Shown here piece after piece: positions 38,449 through 50,600 of a stretch of 64,000 nucleotides of DNA. The notes beneath the pieces are model-generated. The model searched no databases and was not told the origin of the DNA. It was given only the letters and a program-made list of their open reading frames with translations. Numbering within the stretch: position 1 is the stretch's first letter; each line of letters opens with the position of its first letter. Source of the DNA: Rotaria sp. Silwood1 (taxonomy: Eukaryota > Rotifera > Eurotatoria > Philodinida > Philodinidae); the NCBI GenBank assembly GCA_905250075.1, contig CAJNOP010000013.1, forward strand, positions 1,098,188 to 1,162,187. The letters are read 5' to 3'. The translations under genes were made by a program, and so were the position numbers.

Positions 38449-41400
38449 TATTTATATTATATATAAGATGCAATTGTCTTTATGATCATCTCATGTTTCT
38501 TTTGGCTTTGTCTTTTATTTTGACTATGTAGTTCTTTCTTGAAACGTGTCTACGTGTATATTTGATCTTTTTCTTGTCTTTTTTTTTCGTATACTTGTCC
38601 TTTTTAAACTGTGCAGTGTCTGTTTCGTTTGTCGTTTTTTTTGTGGAGTGAGTATATTGTCTCCGCTGTGAAATGTACATTTAATTTGGACAAAAAAAAA
38701 TAACATGCAAGAGGCCTGCTAACAGCATTTCTGGACAAAAGTTATGTTTACTTTATAGTATCAAATGAAGAATGACGGATAGAAATCATTTTCTATGATT
38801 TCATTCCGCTCATTCAAAGTTCAATTATTGATTTTTTGTAATCTATTTCGAAATTGTTTTCCACAACCATTAAGAAGAGCTTAAATTCATATGGAATCAA
38901 TCAGAATTCATACAATGAACTAAGACTAATCTATGATATAAAAAGCTGTTAAAAGCCAGAGAAAAGATTACTTAAATGTAAGACTTCTTAGATTCACTTT
39001 TGGTGATAGTCGTAAATAAATTTTCCTGCTTTTTTTCCAGCTATAAAAGCTTTCTTATTTCTAATGCCACCTGGAATCGTATGCAGGGTAAGCTATAAAT
39101 AGCAGTTCGACAAAAAATTGCAATATCCTCGCTTTGATTCACTCGAATGAGTTGATATTTTGGTTGATGGTAGAAACTTATTTAAAATTTTTTTCATACA
39201 GACAATGGAAAATAAATGCTACTGTCAAGTTATAGTTTTAGTCTTACTACAGAAATATTATCTATTGTCAAGTAAGCAAAGTACAAATGAAGCGTTTCAC
39301 CGATAACTTTCAGTTATCATCGAAGAGAATAATAATAAAAATGTCAAAATAAACTATATTGTTGCATACAGCAACTTTTCGAAACTAGCTGCCAGTTTAA
39401 ATACTGAAATTCGTGTACCATAAGTAAAACGCATTATTGTAGCTCATTGAACATCAAGTTCGTTGCAAAAACTAGTATACTCTGTTTGAACATTCAAAAT
39501 ATTGTAATCATTGACTTTTAAACGAAACTTTTCTCTACATATTAGTAGATTCTCCTGAGAAGAATGATGTGAAATTGATGACAGAAGATTTAGATCTTGA
39601 AAAAAAAAACATTTCGTTTAAATTGTTTTAGTTTATTTTATTCGTTGAATTATTACTGAATTGTATTTGTTGAACAATAAAAATTACGAAAAAATAGAAA
39701 AGTAATAGGTTCTCTATGCATAAAAACAATTTATTTTCTTTCGAAAGAAAAAAATCCTATTTTTAGCTACAATGAGAGCGAGAGAAAAAGATGAGCTTAT
39801 ATATGGTTTGAGAAAGAAGAGAGCGATTAATGTTAAACTTCATTTGTATCGTCATTAATATACATAGAATGGATATATAAAATATCAAGGAACAACATCT
39901 TGCATTCAATTAGAGGAGGAACGCTGAGACCGATGGTCTTCAGGGTAAACGATTTGTCTCTGTTTATCTTAGAAGAAAAGGCATAAAGATAAACTAATTC
40001 TACCTCTAATAAGCCTCGAAATGCGTTGTATGATCATAATCACTCCCTATTATAGAAATTCTTTATCCGGCACCGTTTGTACTTCTTTGTGACGATGAAA
40101 AATTAAATTTTTGGAGATTTGTGACTGTTTTAATGACGACTCAGGTGTTGAAATTACTTCGAACATTGATGAATGTGAAAATGAATTAGTATGTTTATTC
40201 ACATGTCATCAATTAGAATCCGAAGATGACAAAGATGATAATAAGAAAGAAAAAGAAGAATATAATGAAAAGAAAACAATGATCGAAAGAAATAAGAACT
40301 GATATTAATAGTTATACATCATTAGTTTCAACCAAATGAAACAGCTCAGTTTAGGAAAAAGTAAAACTCAATTGTAATTCATTTTTTTGTATATTGATAT
40401 TACTAATTACATTGAAGTTGATCAATCCTTTCAAAAACTGTGCTCATTTTACTGTTTTCATTGTTGTGCAGAACAATCATGTAGTGCTTCTTGCAGCCTA
40501 ATAACTTATTAATAGTGTAATGTCATGAGTACGAACTTTTTGAGAACCTTCTTCTATGGCTAAACATAATTATCTGTACAAATTTCAAAGATGAATTTTG
40601 CACCAGAAAGAAACGGGACATAGATAATAATCTTGTTAGATTCAAGAAAATGAGCTTATCTTTTGAATGAAGAATGAGTCAAATTTTTTATAAGATGCAA
40701 CACAAAATTTCATAGACAGTCTTTTTTAGGTTAAAATGCTCAGAGCAAAGAGCTAGATACCGTCCATCATAAATCTCTTTGTAACTGAGTAATAATGCCG
40801 CTGAAATAGCAATAACATATATTCTTGGTAAAGTGCGTGTACACAAACTTTCAGACTTCCAGCAAATACCTCGGTTGTGATCGACTGAAGTCAAGACTTT
40901 TTCGCTACTGGACATCAACATAGTATCATTCGTAAAGTGTATGTTGATTCCTTCTTGTGCTCTTAGATGATAACGAAAAGTTATCTATGAAAATCTACAT
41001 CTGTATTTTTCTTATTTGATAACCGACACAATTACTTTCATTATACCAACAATAATACTTGACAGTAGTTTTTGCTTACTTTAAAAGAAAACTTTGAATA
41101 AACTTCTACTGTTTACCAAAAAAATCAGCCAATTTAATTGAATCGGCATGAAGATATTTCATTGGTTTAGTCGTAGTACTTTTCATGGTTCACCCTGCGG
41201 TACTAACTCTAATGCTCTTCTCATTCCATAATCAATTGAAGAAACCGTTTCTTTTTGTTTGTCATTATTTTTACGAAAGGAAAAAGTGATTTTCTAAGTA
41301 AAATGTTAGTTATTTCTAATAGAACCATAAACTAAGTTTACATTCTTTAAATATCATTTGGGCATTTAAATTATCTTTTTTTTCTTTTTGTCATTAAATT

Positions 41401-43759
41401 TCATTTATTCATAATGTCGCTTTAGCTTCACTCAAACTTAGCGAAAAGGGTGAACTCTTATTCGACAAAAACGGATTTCCGTTAATATGCGTGTGTTCCA
41501 CATTTGATAATTCAACATTTCTAACAATTTTCTCATGAGATGAAGTCAAAAACTTTTTAACAATTAAGATTTTATAAAAGAAATCTTATATACGTATGGT
41601 GAGAGTTTCGATAATTGATATTTGTAAATCTATGAATAATGCTTTATATACAATGCTCTAAACTTAAAATGTTGACAAAATAACTAAGCAAACTGATAGA
41701 TAAATATATACAGTTAGATCTTAACTGTCAATACAATTGACTAATGCATATGTAATTTTGTTGATATGTAAAACAATTAATCATAATGAACTAAATTAGT
41801 TTCATTAGAAATACAATCTCGAAGAAAAAATGATGAGTGATTGAAGAAATTATTAATTTAAGAATAGTGAAGAATTCAACACTTTTACTATTTAACTTAT
41901 GAATTAATCAATCGTAACATATCATTGTGTATAACATAATAAAAGAGATATAATATGAGTTGATTTTTCTTTTTTTCAAGAATACAAAATATTCTAGTGC
42001 GTTGTCTATTTGTAATATGACTGATGATAGTTTGAAAATTATAAATTTTTTTATGACATGCAGTTCATATGTCAAATATATTTATTACTGACTAGTTTAT
42101 TGGTTTGACACCATGGAATAAAATAGAACATTGATCAATTTATATTTAAGGTCTTTTATATATGTCATTTAATATAATTCATTTATTAACAATATTTTAT
42201 GAACTCAAATTGACGTGTCCATTTTGCATGTTCTTTCACGTTTTTATCCATCCATCATATGATTATCTTGCTTACCATGTGTAAATAATAAATCACGAAG
42301 AAGTGTATGCCATTTCCTGTTTTCTGTTCGACTAAATATTCAAGAAGTTATTTGATAATCTATGACAATCAGTTGATAACTGAAAAAAAAAAAACTTTTC
42401 ATGGTTTGTTGATTGAATTGAAAATCTTCTATTCTTAAATATTACAAAACAAACGACACCTAAGAGCGAAATCTTCTTATAAAGAATCAGATAACGTTCG
42501 GTCTCTACCTATATTAATAAGACTTATCGAGGAAAAGACCATCTTTTTTGAAAGCCTTGATTATAATTTTAGAAGATACATATTGTATTTTTAAAGTTAC
42601 TAGCTTCATTTTCTAAAGATTGATTTATTCCTGATGCTTCGAAAAAAACCGAATATCAATTAGTTGGAAATGTAGTTCTGTTTCTTTTCTTATTGCATTT
42701 TTTTGTTAGTTCTATATTTATCAGTAATTCTAAAAGCTTCTACGAACTACTTTCATCAACATACGCAAGAGCGAGCAAATAACCAAATTATACTTATGGT
42801 AATGAAAATTTTCTTTTTTTTTGTTTCATTACATTTTTTTGACTTACTCGATTAATCATGATTAAAAAAAATGAAAAGGCCTAGCTACTTTGTAAAATTC
42901 TTTTTTGTTAAGTCTTCTTTATTATTCTTTTATTTAAATATAGATGATCTATCTTCCAATGTACTATCTGAATAATAATAACATCAGGTATCGAGTGCTC
43001 CATTTCTAATTGAATTCATGTATGACATGACCAGCCTTCATCAACATGTCAGTTACAGAATACCAGTGTAATAAATATCGAAAAGAGTGCTTTTTCTGTT
43101 TTTGGTTCGTGACATTTTTGTTTGAAAGATATTATAAAATCAAAAAAAAGGAAGTATCATTAACAAAAAGAATGACAGGTCTATTAAAATAAGCCTACTA
43201 TTTTGAATTACATATCTCTTTGTTTTTTGTTTTAAATGATTGCATGATTCAATCATGTTTATAAGATTCAATGTCTGATAACGCATAAAATTTGGATTGT
43301 ATTCGTTTTCGAATAGATTAAAGCAAAATTCTTATTCTATATTTATTTCGTTTTTTTCTTCTTCATTATCTAATTGCTAAAAGAAAAAAAATAAGGCATA
43401 TGACATAAAAAACGACACTCTTTGATATCATTTGTCTTGCTGTTTTCCGTCCATTATAGATGTTGTTTGAAATGCCTAGACGGAAGAGTAGCTTTATTGC
43501 GATATTCAGTCATGTTGTTTATTAGACTATTTCATATCTTTACAATGTATGGAACTCATATACAACGCAAGTTTATATAGGAGAGAGAAAAAGAGAGATG
43601 AATATTAGAAAAAAAACCATAGAGGGAGAATAAGAAGGAAAAAATATAAGAAAAAAAGGAAATTAAGATATTAGGACAAGAATGATATTTTGCGCAGTGA
43701 ATTGTGAAACATTTTGTAAACGGTCATACTACAAATCTTTTTCTTGTTCATAATAAATC
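38449..43759. other. 5.3-kb intergenic region
   Basis: AT-rich. The start contains the beta-TrCP 3' end. One stretch, 40114-40302, looks weakly coding (see its own entry). No repeat with clear inverted ends was found. Purine-rich runs occur near 39775-39830 and 43570-43680, the latter just upstream of the receptor gene. Confidence 0.45.
40114..40302 (+). CDS. Possible isolated acidic coding exon (uncertain)
   Basis: The frame EICDCFNDDSGVEITSNIDE... followed by an acidic and basic stretch (ESEDDKDDNKKEKEEYNEKK) ends in TGA at 40300-40302. Its amino-acid and codon use resemble the real exons here more than random AT-rich sequence does. There is no ATG at its start and no obvious partner exon, so it may be the last exon of an unseen gene, a relic, or chance. 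No family recognised. Confidence 0.2.
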   Translation, partial: EICDCFNDDSGVEITSNIDECENELVCLFTCHQLESEDDKDDNKKEKEEYNEKKTMIERNKN

Positions 43760-44998
43760 ATGGCATCTGATTCCAAAGTTCTTGTAAGTTAAAATAATAT
43801 ACTTCTTTTGTTTCTCTTAAGAGAAATCGATGTATTTGTAGGTATCTATAGATAATATAACAAATAATACATCATCTTATTCAGGAAATTTTCGTTATTT
43901 AATGATTATTCATTATCTGAGTATATATGCTCTTGTCCTTATTATAGTTGGTACTATCGGTAATCTGTTGACAATAATTGTGTTATTGAGACGTAATCTT
44001 CGTCGCTTTGTGACTGTTCATTATTTAATAGTTGTTAGTATATGTGATATTATATCATTATATGGATGGAATTTAAATAGCTTTTATAAATTCAATATTA
44101 GCCGTTCTCACGGTAATATTGAAGATTTATCTCTTATTCATTGTCGACTTATTTCATTTATGACATTTGCTGCTTTACAATTATCAAGTTGGTGTCTTAC
44201 AGCTGTTAGTCTTGGTAATAATAAAGAACTACTTTTTTTCAAAAATTATGATTGTTTTTTTTTTCGCTTATAGATCGTGCTCTTAGTCTTTTTTGGCTTC
44301 AATGGAAACAATCATTTGGTAGGCTAAGATATACTAAATATTATATAATGTTTCTAACCTTTATTTGTATTGCCGTTAATGCTCATATTTTATTTTTAAA
44401 TGGTTATCATACTCCAACTGGTACAATAGTATGTTACGCGACTCGTTCAAATGCTTATTATATTTATCCAGTATGGGAACGCGTTCATTTAGTTCTCTAT
44501 AATCTTTGTCCATTTACTATAATGTGTATTTGTAATACATATATTATTGTTGTTACTGTAAGATCAAGCCAAGCACAAGCTGTAGCCGGACCAAATCAAA
44601 ATTATCGAAAAGGTCTTGAAAAATATCGACAATTTACTGCTTTACTTATTATTGTAACATTCGCTTTTGTTATATTGACTCTACCAGCTTGTATCTATTT
44701 TGTATTTTTCCGTAATGCTTTCGCACTAACAACACAACGTAGTTATCGTTTTATGATTCAAATATTATTAAATTCCATTCAATTTACATCACATGGAATC
44801 AATTTTTTTCTTTATTGTTTTTCTGCATCAAGTTTTCGTCATGAATTCTATGGGATGCTTCGAGAACTAGTATACCATTGTCATTGTATACGTTGTTGGT
44901 CTTGGAATATGACCAGAAAAAATAATCAAAAACGGCGTTATGATAAAAATGATAAGAATGGATCACCTTTAGAACGTCAACGGATGAATCATGCTTGA
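43760..44998 (+). CDS. Rhodopsin-type G protein-coupled receptor (peptide-receptor-like)
   Basis: Seven-pass plasma-membrane receptor. Exons 43760-43783, 43842-44214 and 44274-44998; 373 aa. The short N-terminus has N-glycosylation sites (NIT at 13, NNTS at 16-19). TM1 carries the conserved GN (IVGTIGNLLTIIVLL) and TM2 the Asp (VVSICDII). TM3 starts with the disulfide Cys (HCRLISFMTF) and ends DRA (133-135) in place of DRY. TM6 has the Pro (FVILTLPACIYF), and TM7 ends GINFFLY where NPxxY is usual. The tail is basic. The pattern resembles FMRFamide/thyrotropin-releasing-hormone-like receptors of invertebrates, but the ligand cannot be told. Divergent motifs suggest a fast-evolving, lineage-expanded receptor. 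Confidence 0.85.
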
Positions 44999-47679
44999 AA
45001 CAAGCAAAGGAAGCATTATTAATTTAGTTTGCATCGAAAGTTCAGATCAACCATTGACAATAAAAAACAAACTGGATTTATAAAAAACTGAAAAGACTAA
45101 TAGTAGAAGAAAATAACTTGAGGGTTATACTGAATAGTTAGCAAATTTGATTGCTTTAAATATATTTTCGTTGTATTGATGTTTAGTTAGTGTCGTTCCG
45201 TTAAAAATAGAATGTTAACGTGATCTAATTGTGTAAATAGTCATACTATTTAATGTGTAGTCTATTTTGTTATCTAATATAATAAGGTTATAAGTCTGGT
45301 TAACTGGTAATTTAGATAATAAAGACAATTATCGTGTATAGATGTGAATGCTTTCTTATAATAATCGACTTGTATAGGCCCACCCGGTAGTATCTAAAAT
45401 TTTTCTTAGCATAATTCATCTTCAATTATAAAAATGTCAAAAAAGGACTAAAGCAAATACCAAGAGAATAGTTTCATTGTAATATGTAAATTACAATGAA
45501 CTTTTGAAGTAAGGGCACAGGAAGAAGTCAAGCAAATTTTCTTCTGATTGTTTCTGAAGAGACTTTGAAACGGATTATTTTTACAGGCTTTTAACTGATT
45601 GAGTAATTAGAGAAAATTACATATCAAAATAACCTTTGGGCTAGAGACTGGCAGTTCCAAGAAGTATATGAAGTTGGAAACGAACGGTCGATTTCGATTA
45701 GTAAAAACCAAAAACGATGGTTTCAGTTTCAGCTTCAAAAATGTATCTTTGGAACCAGTGACTTAATAATAATAATAATATACCAAATAGCTGATATCAC
45801 AATTTTTTTTCTAGAAATTTTTAATTCATATATAATTTTTACAGATTGTTAATGGCTATTATTTTTTCGAAAAAGTGATTTCTTCGAAAGAATATACAAC
45901 AAAGAGAAAGAATGAGAAAGTCATGATTGTTAATCAGCTCTATGGTCTTTGCTTTGATAAAGAATCCTACTGAGCTTAAATTTTGTATAAATATTGTGGA
46001 TGCCTAGTGATACGTAAAAAGGAATATCAGCTTTATATCTTTGTTCTTATTAGGAGCTTGGGCAATATGAATAGACTCATTTTTTGTGCCTGTCACATCT
46101 CCAATGACATTCAAGCAACTCATATCAAACACTTCATTCCTTTTTCTTTATTTCACAGATAACATTGAGGTCTAATAACTCTTGTAACTTAATCTTTTTG
46201 TTTTCGTCTTTTGCTAGTCCTAATACATATATTAAACCAAAAGAATTCCTTAATAAAACTGAGAAATTTTATGAGAAAAGCCAAATTTTACTAAAGTTTT
46301 TTTCAAAGCTAGATCTTTTTTTTATTTTTTGGTTACGGCCATTTTTTCAAAAAAATGAGCTTTCAAATAAAAAAAAGTATTCAAGTTTATATCTTCTTAT
46401 GATACAAGACAACTGGAGATATGTTTCTGAACAATTGCTGTGAGAAAAATCAACTTTTTTCGACAAAAACGATTTTTTAGACGAAAAATCATATATTATG
46501 ACAAAAAAAGCTCGCTTTTTGCCGACACATTGCTAAAGGTCATAATAATTAGTAAAGAGCATAACGTGGTATTTAATCTTGCTTTTTTTGAAAAAGTAAT
46601 TTTTGATGATTCTCGATTTTTTCAGAAGCCTTAATCATACTTACAGCTATTTTTAACTTCTTCCATCTAATTATGGGAAATACACATAATTTATGGCTGA
46701 CACAGTCGTAGATTGATCTTTTAGGTTTTAGATTATATGTAACACTTCAAACAGCTTCCGAGATATCACTAAAGAATGCTTGATTCTGAGAGTACGAAAA
46801 TCTGAATAACTTTTTTCATGTTTTATATATAGAATATGCATGGTTATTCTTAAAAGAAGTAAAGGCTTAAAGACATTTTTGCATATTATCAAATAACAAC
46901 GACTCAAAACAACTGTATTTATCATATTTTTACTTGATTATTTTAGTAAATTGAATATAGTAATAATACTATCAACTACAAAGTCATCTGATAAATTTTG
47001 CTGTAAGGAAATAAAAGGAAATATTGATGAACTGTTCACTGTTGAATCCTTGTTTATCCCTCCATTATACTGATAGAAGTGAAATTTATTCGTAACTTTT
47101 ACAACTAATATCTGATTATATGGACTTTCTTGTGGATGATATCGAATTCCAATAAACAGTTGTTGGTCAATTCATGAATATTTGTTGAATGAAAATCATA
47201 TATGCATAAATTCAACAACTAATCATTGTATGAGCGAGTTGTTAATAAATTAATATCTTTCAAAAATTTGTACATCGATTATTTATGGATACTAATCTGA
47301 ACATGTATCATATATAATACAGAACTTATTCCGTTGATTGATAGAGGCAAATCATCGTTTTGTTTAGTTGCACAATATAACTATGCTACAATAATCAGTA
47401 TCAATGCCTTCGATCACTAACTCCATCTGCGAAAGATCTTGATTCCAGTGATTCTTAACAGTGGAATCCATAACTAAACAAGAAATTTAATTGGTTCCTA
47501 AAAAATTGTAAAATACCGAATGCAATAGACGTGGACAGATTTTCTTTCTTTGTTGGCATGTTATGTGTAATCTTTTCTTTTTTTATGAATCTCATTTATT
47601 CCACTATAAGTCTCCTTTTTTTATTATTATTATTTCAGGGCATCTCATTTGTTTATTTAACTTTTTCTCTCGTTAAAGC
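44999..47679. other. Intergenic region between the receptor and COPB2
   Basis: AT-rich. A block at about 46240-46640 is rich in TTTTTTCGACAAAA-like short palindromes, similar in texture to the loop of the foldback at 62.6-62.9 kb. Open frames there are translations of that repeat. No gene recognised. Confidence 0.45.
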
Positions 47680-50600
47680 ATGGTAATAGTTAAATAGGAA
47701 TTTTTGATTTCAATAAATAAATGAATTTATTTAGCCATTGCGCCTTGATGTCAAGCGCAAATTATCAGTTCGATCAGATCGTGTCAAATGTGTTGATCTT
47801 CATCCGAATGAACCATGGATTTTAGTGACCTTATTTAATGGTCATGCTCATATTTATAATCATGAAACTCAAGTATAATTCTTATTTATTTATTTTTATT
47901 ATCATCAGATCTTCTTCTTCTTCTTCATAGCAATTAATAAAAACTTTCGAAGTATGTGATGTTCCAGTTCGTGCTGGTAAATTTGTTGTTCGAAAAAACT
48001 GGGCAATTACTGCATCTGTAAGAGTTATTTTTTTTTCTAATTATTATTAACTTCTCACTTCATAATCTATCTAGGATGATATGCTTGTACGTGTTTATAA
48101 TTATAATACTCTTGAACGTTTACATCAATTTGAAGCACATAGTGATTATATACGTTCAATTGCTGTTCATCCAACACAATCATATATATTAACTAGTAGC
48201 GGTATGTGTTATTCTATTTTAATATATTGTTCACTTAAAATTTTATTTTTCAAACAGATGATATGACAATTAAATTATGGGATTGGGATGCTAAATGGGC
48301 ATTAAAACAAACATTTGAAGGGCATATACATTATGTTATGCAAATAGCTATTAATCCAAAAGATAATAATACATTTGCATCAGCATCACTTGATCGTACT
48401 GTTAAGGTAAAATAATAGTAATTAATTATTTTCTTTATTTCATATTCAAATTTAGGTATGGCAATTAGGATCAAGTCAAGCAAACTTTACTCTTGAAGGA
48501 CATGACAAAGGTGTGAATTGCGTCGATTATTATTCAGGTGGTGATAAACCTTATCTTGCTTCCGGTGGTGATGATCGTCGTGTGAAAATTTGGGATTATC
48601 AAGTAATTCTTTGTTTGATTGTTTTCTTAATTTAAAACGATAATCGGATATTCTTTTTTTTTTATATAGAATAAAACATGTGTACAAACATTAGAAGGAC
48701 ATTCGCAAAATGTTGGTTGTGTTGCATTTCATCCTGAATTACCTATTATATTAAGTGGATCAGAAGATGGTACTGTAAAATTATGGCATTCAAATACATA
48801 TCGTCTTGAATCCACACTTAATTATGGTCTTGAAAGATGTTGGTCAATAGCATGTTTAAAAGGATCAAATAATGTTGCGCTTGGTTATGATGAAGGAACA
48901 ATGATGATTAAAGTATTTTGATTTGATAAATAAATAAATAAAAAGAAAAAATAAATTTCATTGTTTTTAGTTGGGTCGAGAAGAACCAGCTATGTCAATG
49001 GATGCTTCAACTGGTAAAATAGTTTGGGCTAAACACTGTGAAATTCAACAAGTTAACTTAAAACAACTAACTAGTGATCAACAATTAAAAGATGGAGAAA
49101 AAGTACCATTAAATGTTAAGGAATTAGGCAGTTGTGAAATATATCCACAAACATTATCTCATTCACCAAATGGAAGGTAAAATTAAATTTATAGTTTTTT
49201 TTTTCTTAATCGCTTCTTTTTTATTGGTTTTACTTTCTTTAGATTTGTTGTTGTTTGTGGTGATGGAGAATATATAATTTATACAGCAATAACATTACGT
49301 AATAAAACCTATGGTAATGCTATGGAATTTGTTTGGTCACAAGATTCATCAGAATATGCTGTACGAGATGGAAATATGGTTAAAGTTTTTAAGAACTTTA
49401 AAGAAAAAAAAACATTTAAACCAGAAGCTGGAGCTGAAGGTATGGTTCTATAGACAAAGTTTCGATGATCCTTATAAATAAGAGATTTGTTTCAACGAAA
49501 ATTTAACTTTTCTCTTTGCTATTACTCTATACTAATAAACAATCAATAAAGGACATTTTAGAAGATCCCTTCTGAAAAGTCACTTTTTTAAAATAGTTTC
49601 TGCAGATTCTTGAGTTTTCTTAATATTCATGTCCATAATAAAATTTAAATTCAGTATGGACAATATTTTGCTTCCGTCGTCATAGCGAAGTATCAACTCC
49701 TGGTTAGAAAAATTTTTGAAAAAAAAGCTAATAGGAAACGATAGTGTACTGAACAATATGTTTCTTTATTGAAAGCATATTATGAAGTCACTTCAGTGCT
49801 TGTTTTCATTATAATCTGAAAACATTTCAAAGTTCTCTTTACGAAAAACATGTTTTCATGATCATTGGAGCTAATTGAATCGCTCGGATCACGCATGAAG
49901 AGATCTTTCTAAAAAAAGGAACATATTCGATAAATTCCATTGTGCATTAATTAAAAGTCTTTTCGCCTTTGCTCTTCCTGCTAGAAACTTAGAAACATTT
50001 TAATCACAAAAAAACGCATTCATACTTGAAGACAACATATCTTCAGGTATACATGTTGACGTTTGTTCTATGAAGTATTCGTAGTTAGTCTGAGAATGTA
50101 TTTCTTTTCGCAAGTAGATCTAAAGGCATTTTTCAAAACATACATGTAAAAACTTTTCAATATGGATTCAATTGCTATTTTTCTTCAAACTGTTTCTTCA
50201 CTGACAACTATACTCACAGAAGTTAGTTTCGGACTATCAACTATGCTAGCGGCATATTTTACTGTGAACAAATTCCATTTATACTACTCAAACATCAACA
50301 TAAGTAACTGACTTGAATAAATTTGATTGTTTTCAGTTATTTTGCTTTTAAGAAGGTTAAATATTGATAGTGATAGATCTTATCCTTTAGAAAAAATTTA
50401 GTATAAGTTACTTGTTTTTAATGTAATAAAGTATACTTTCAACTTTGAAACAAGTGAAGTGAAATAATGAAAGATTTATTTGCTTCGTAATAGTAATTAA
50501 AATTACTAACAAAATATCAAAATGGTTCTTTTTAAATCATTTGTGATATGATTGAATTGTTATAAGTTCTTTCATGTATAAAACTAAATTCAGCATTGAT

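Noticed and set aside
48487..48687. Minus-strand frame across COPB2 exons 6 and 7
   Set aside because: Antisense shadow of coding sequence.
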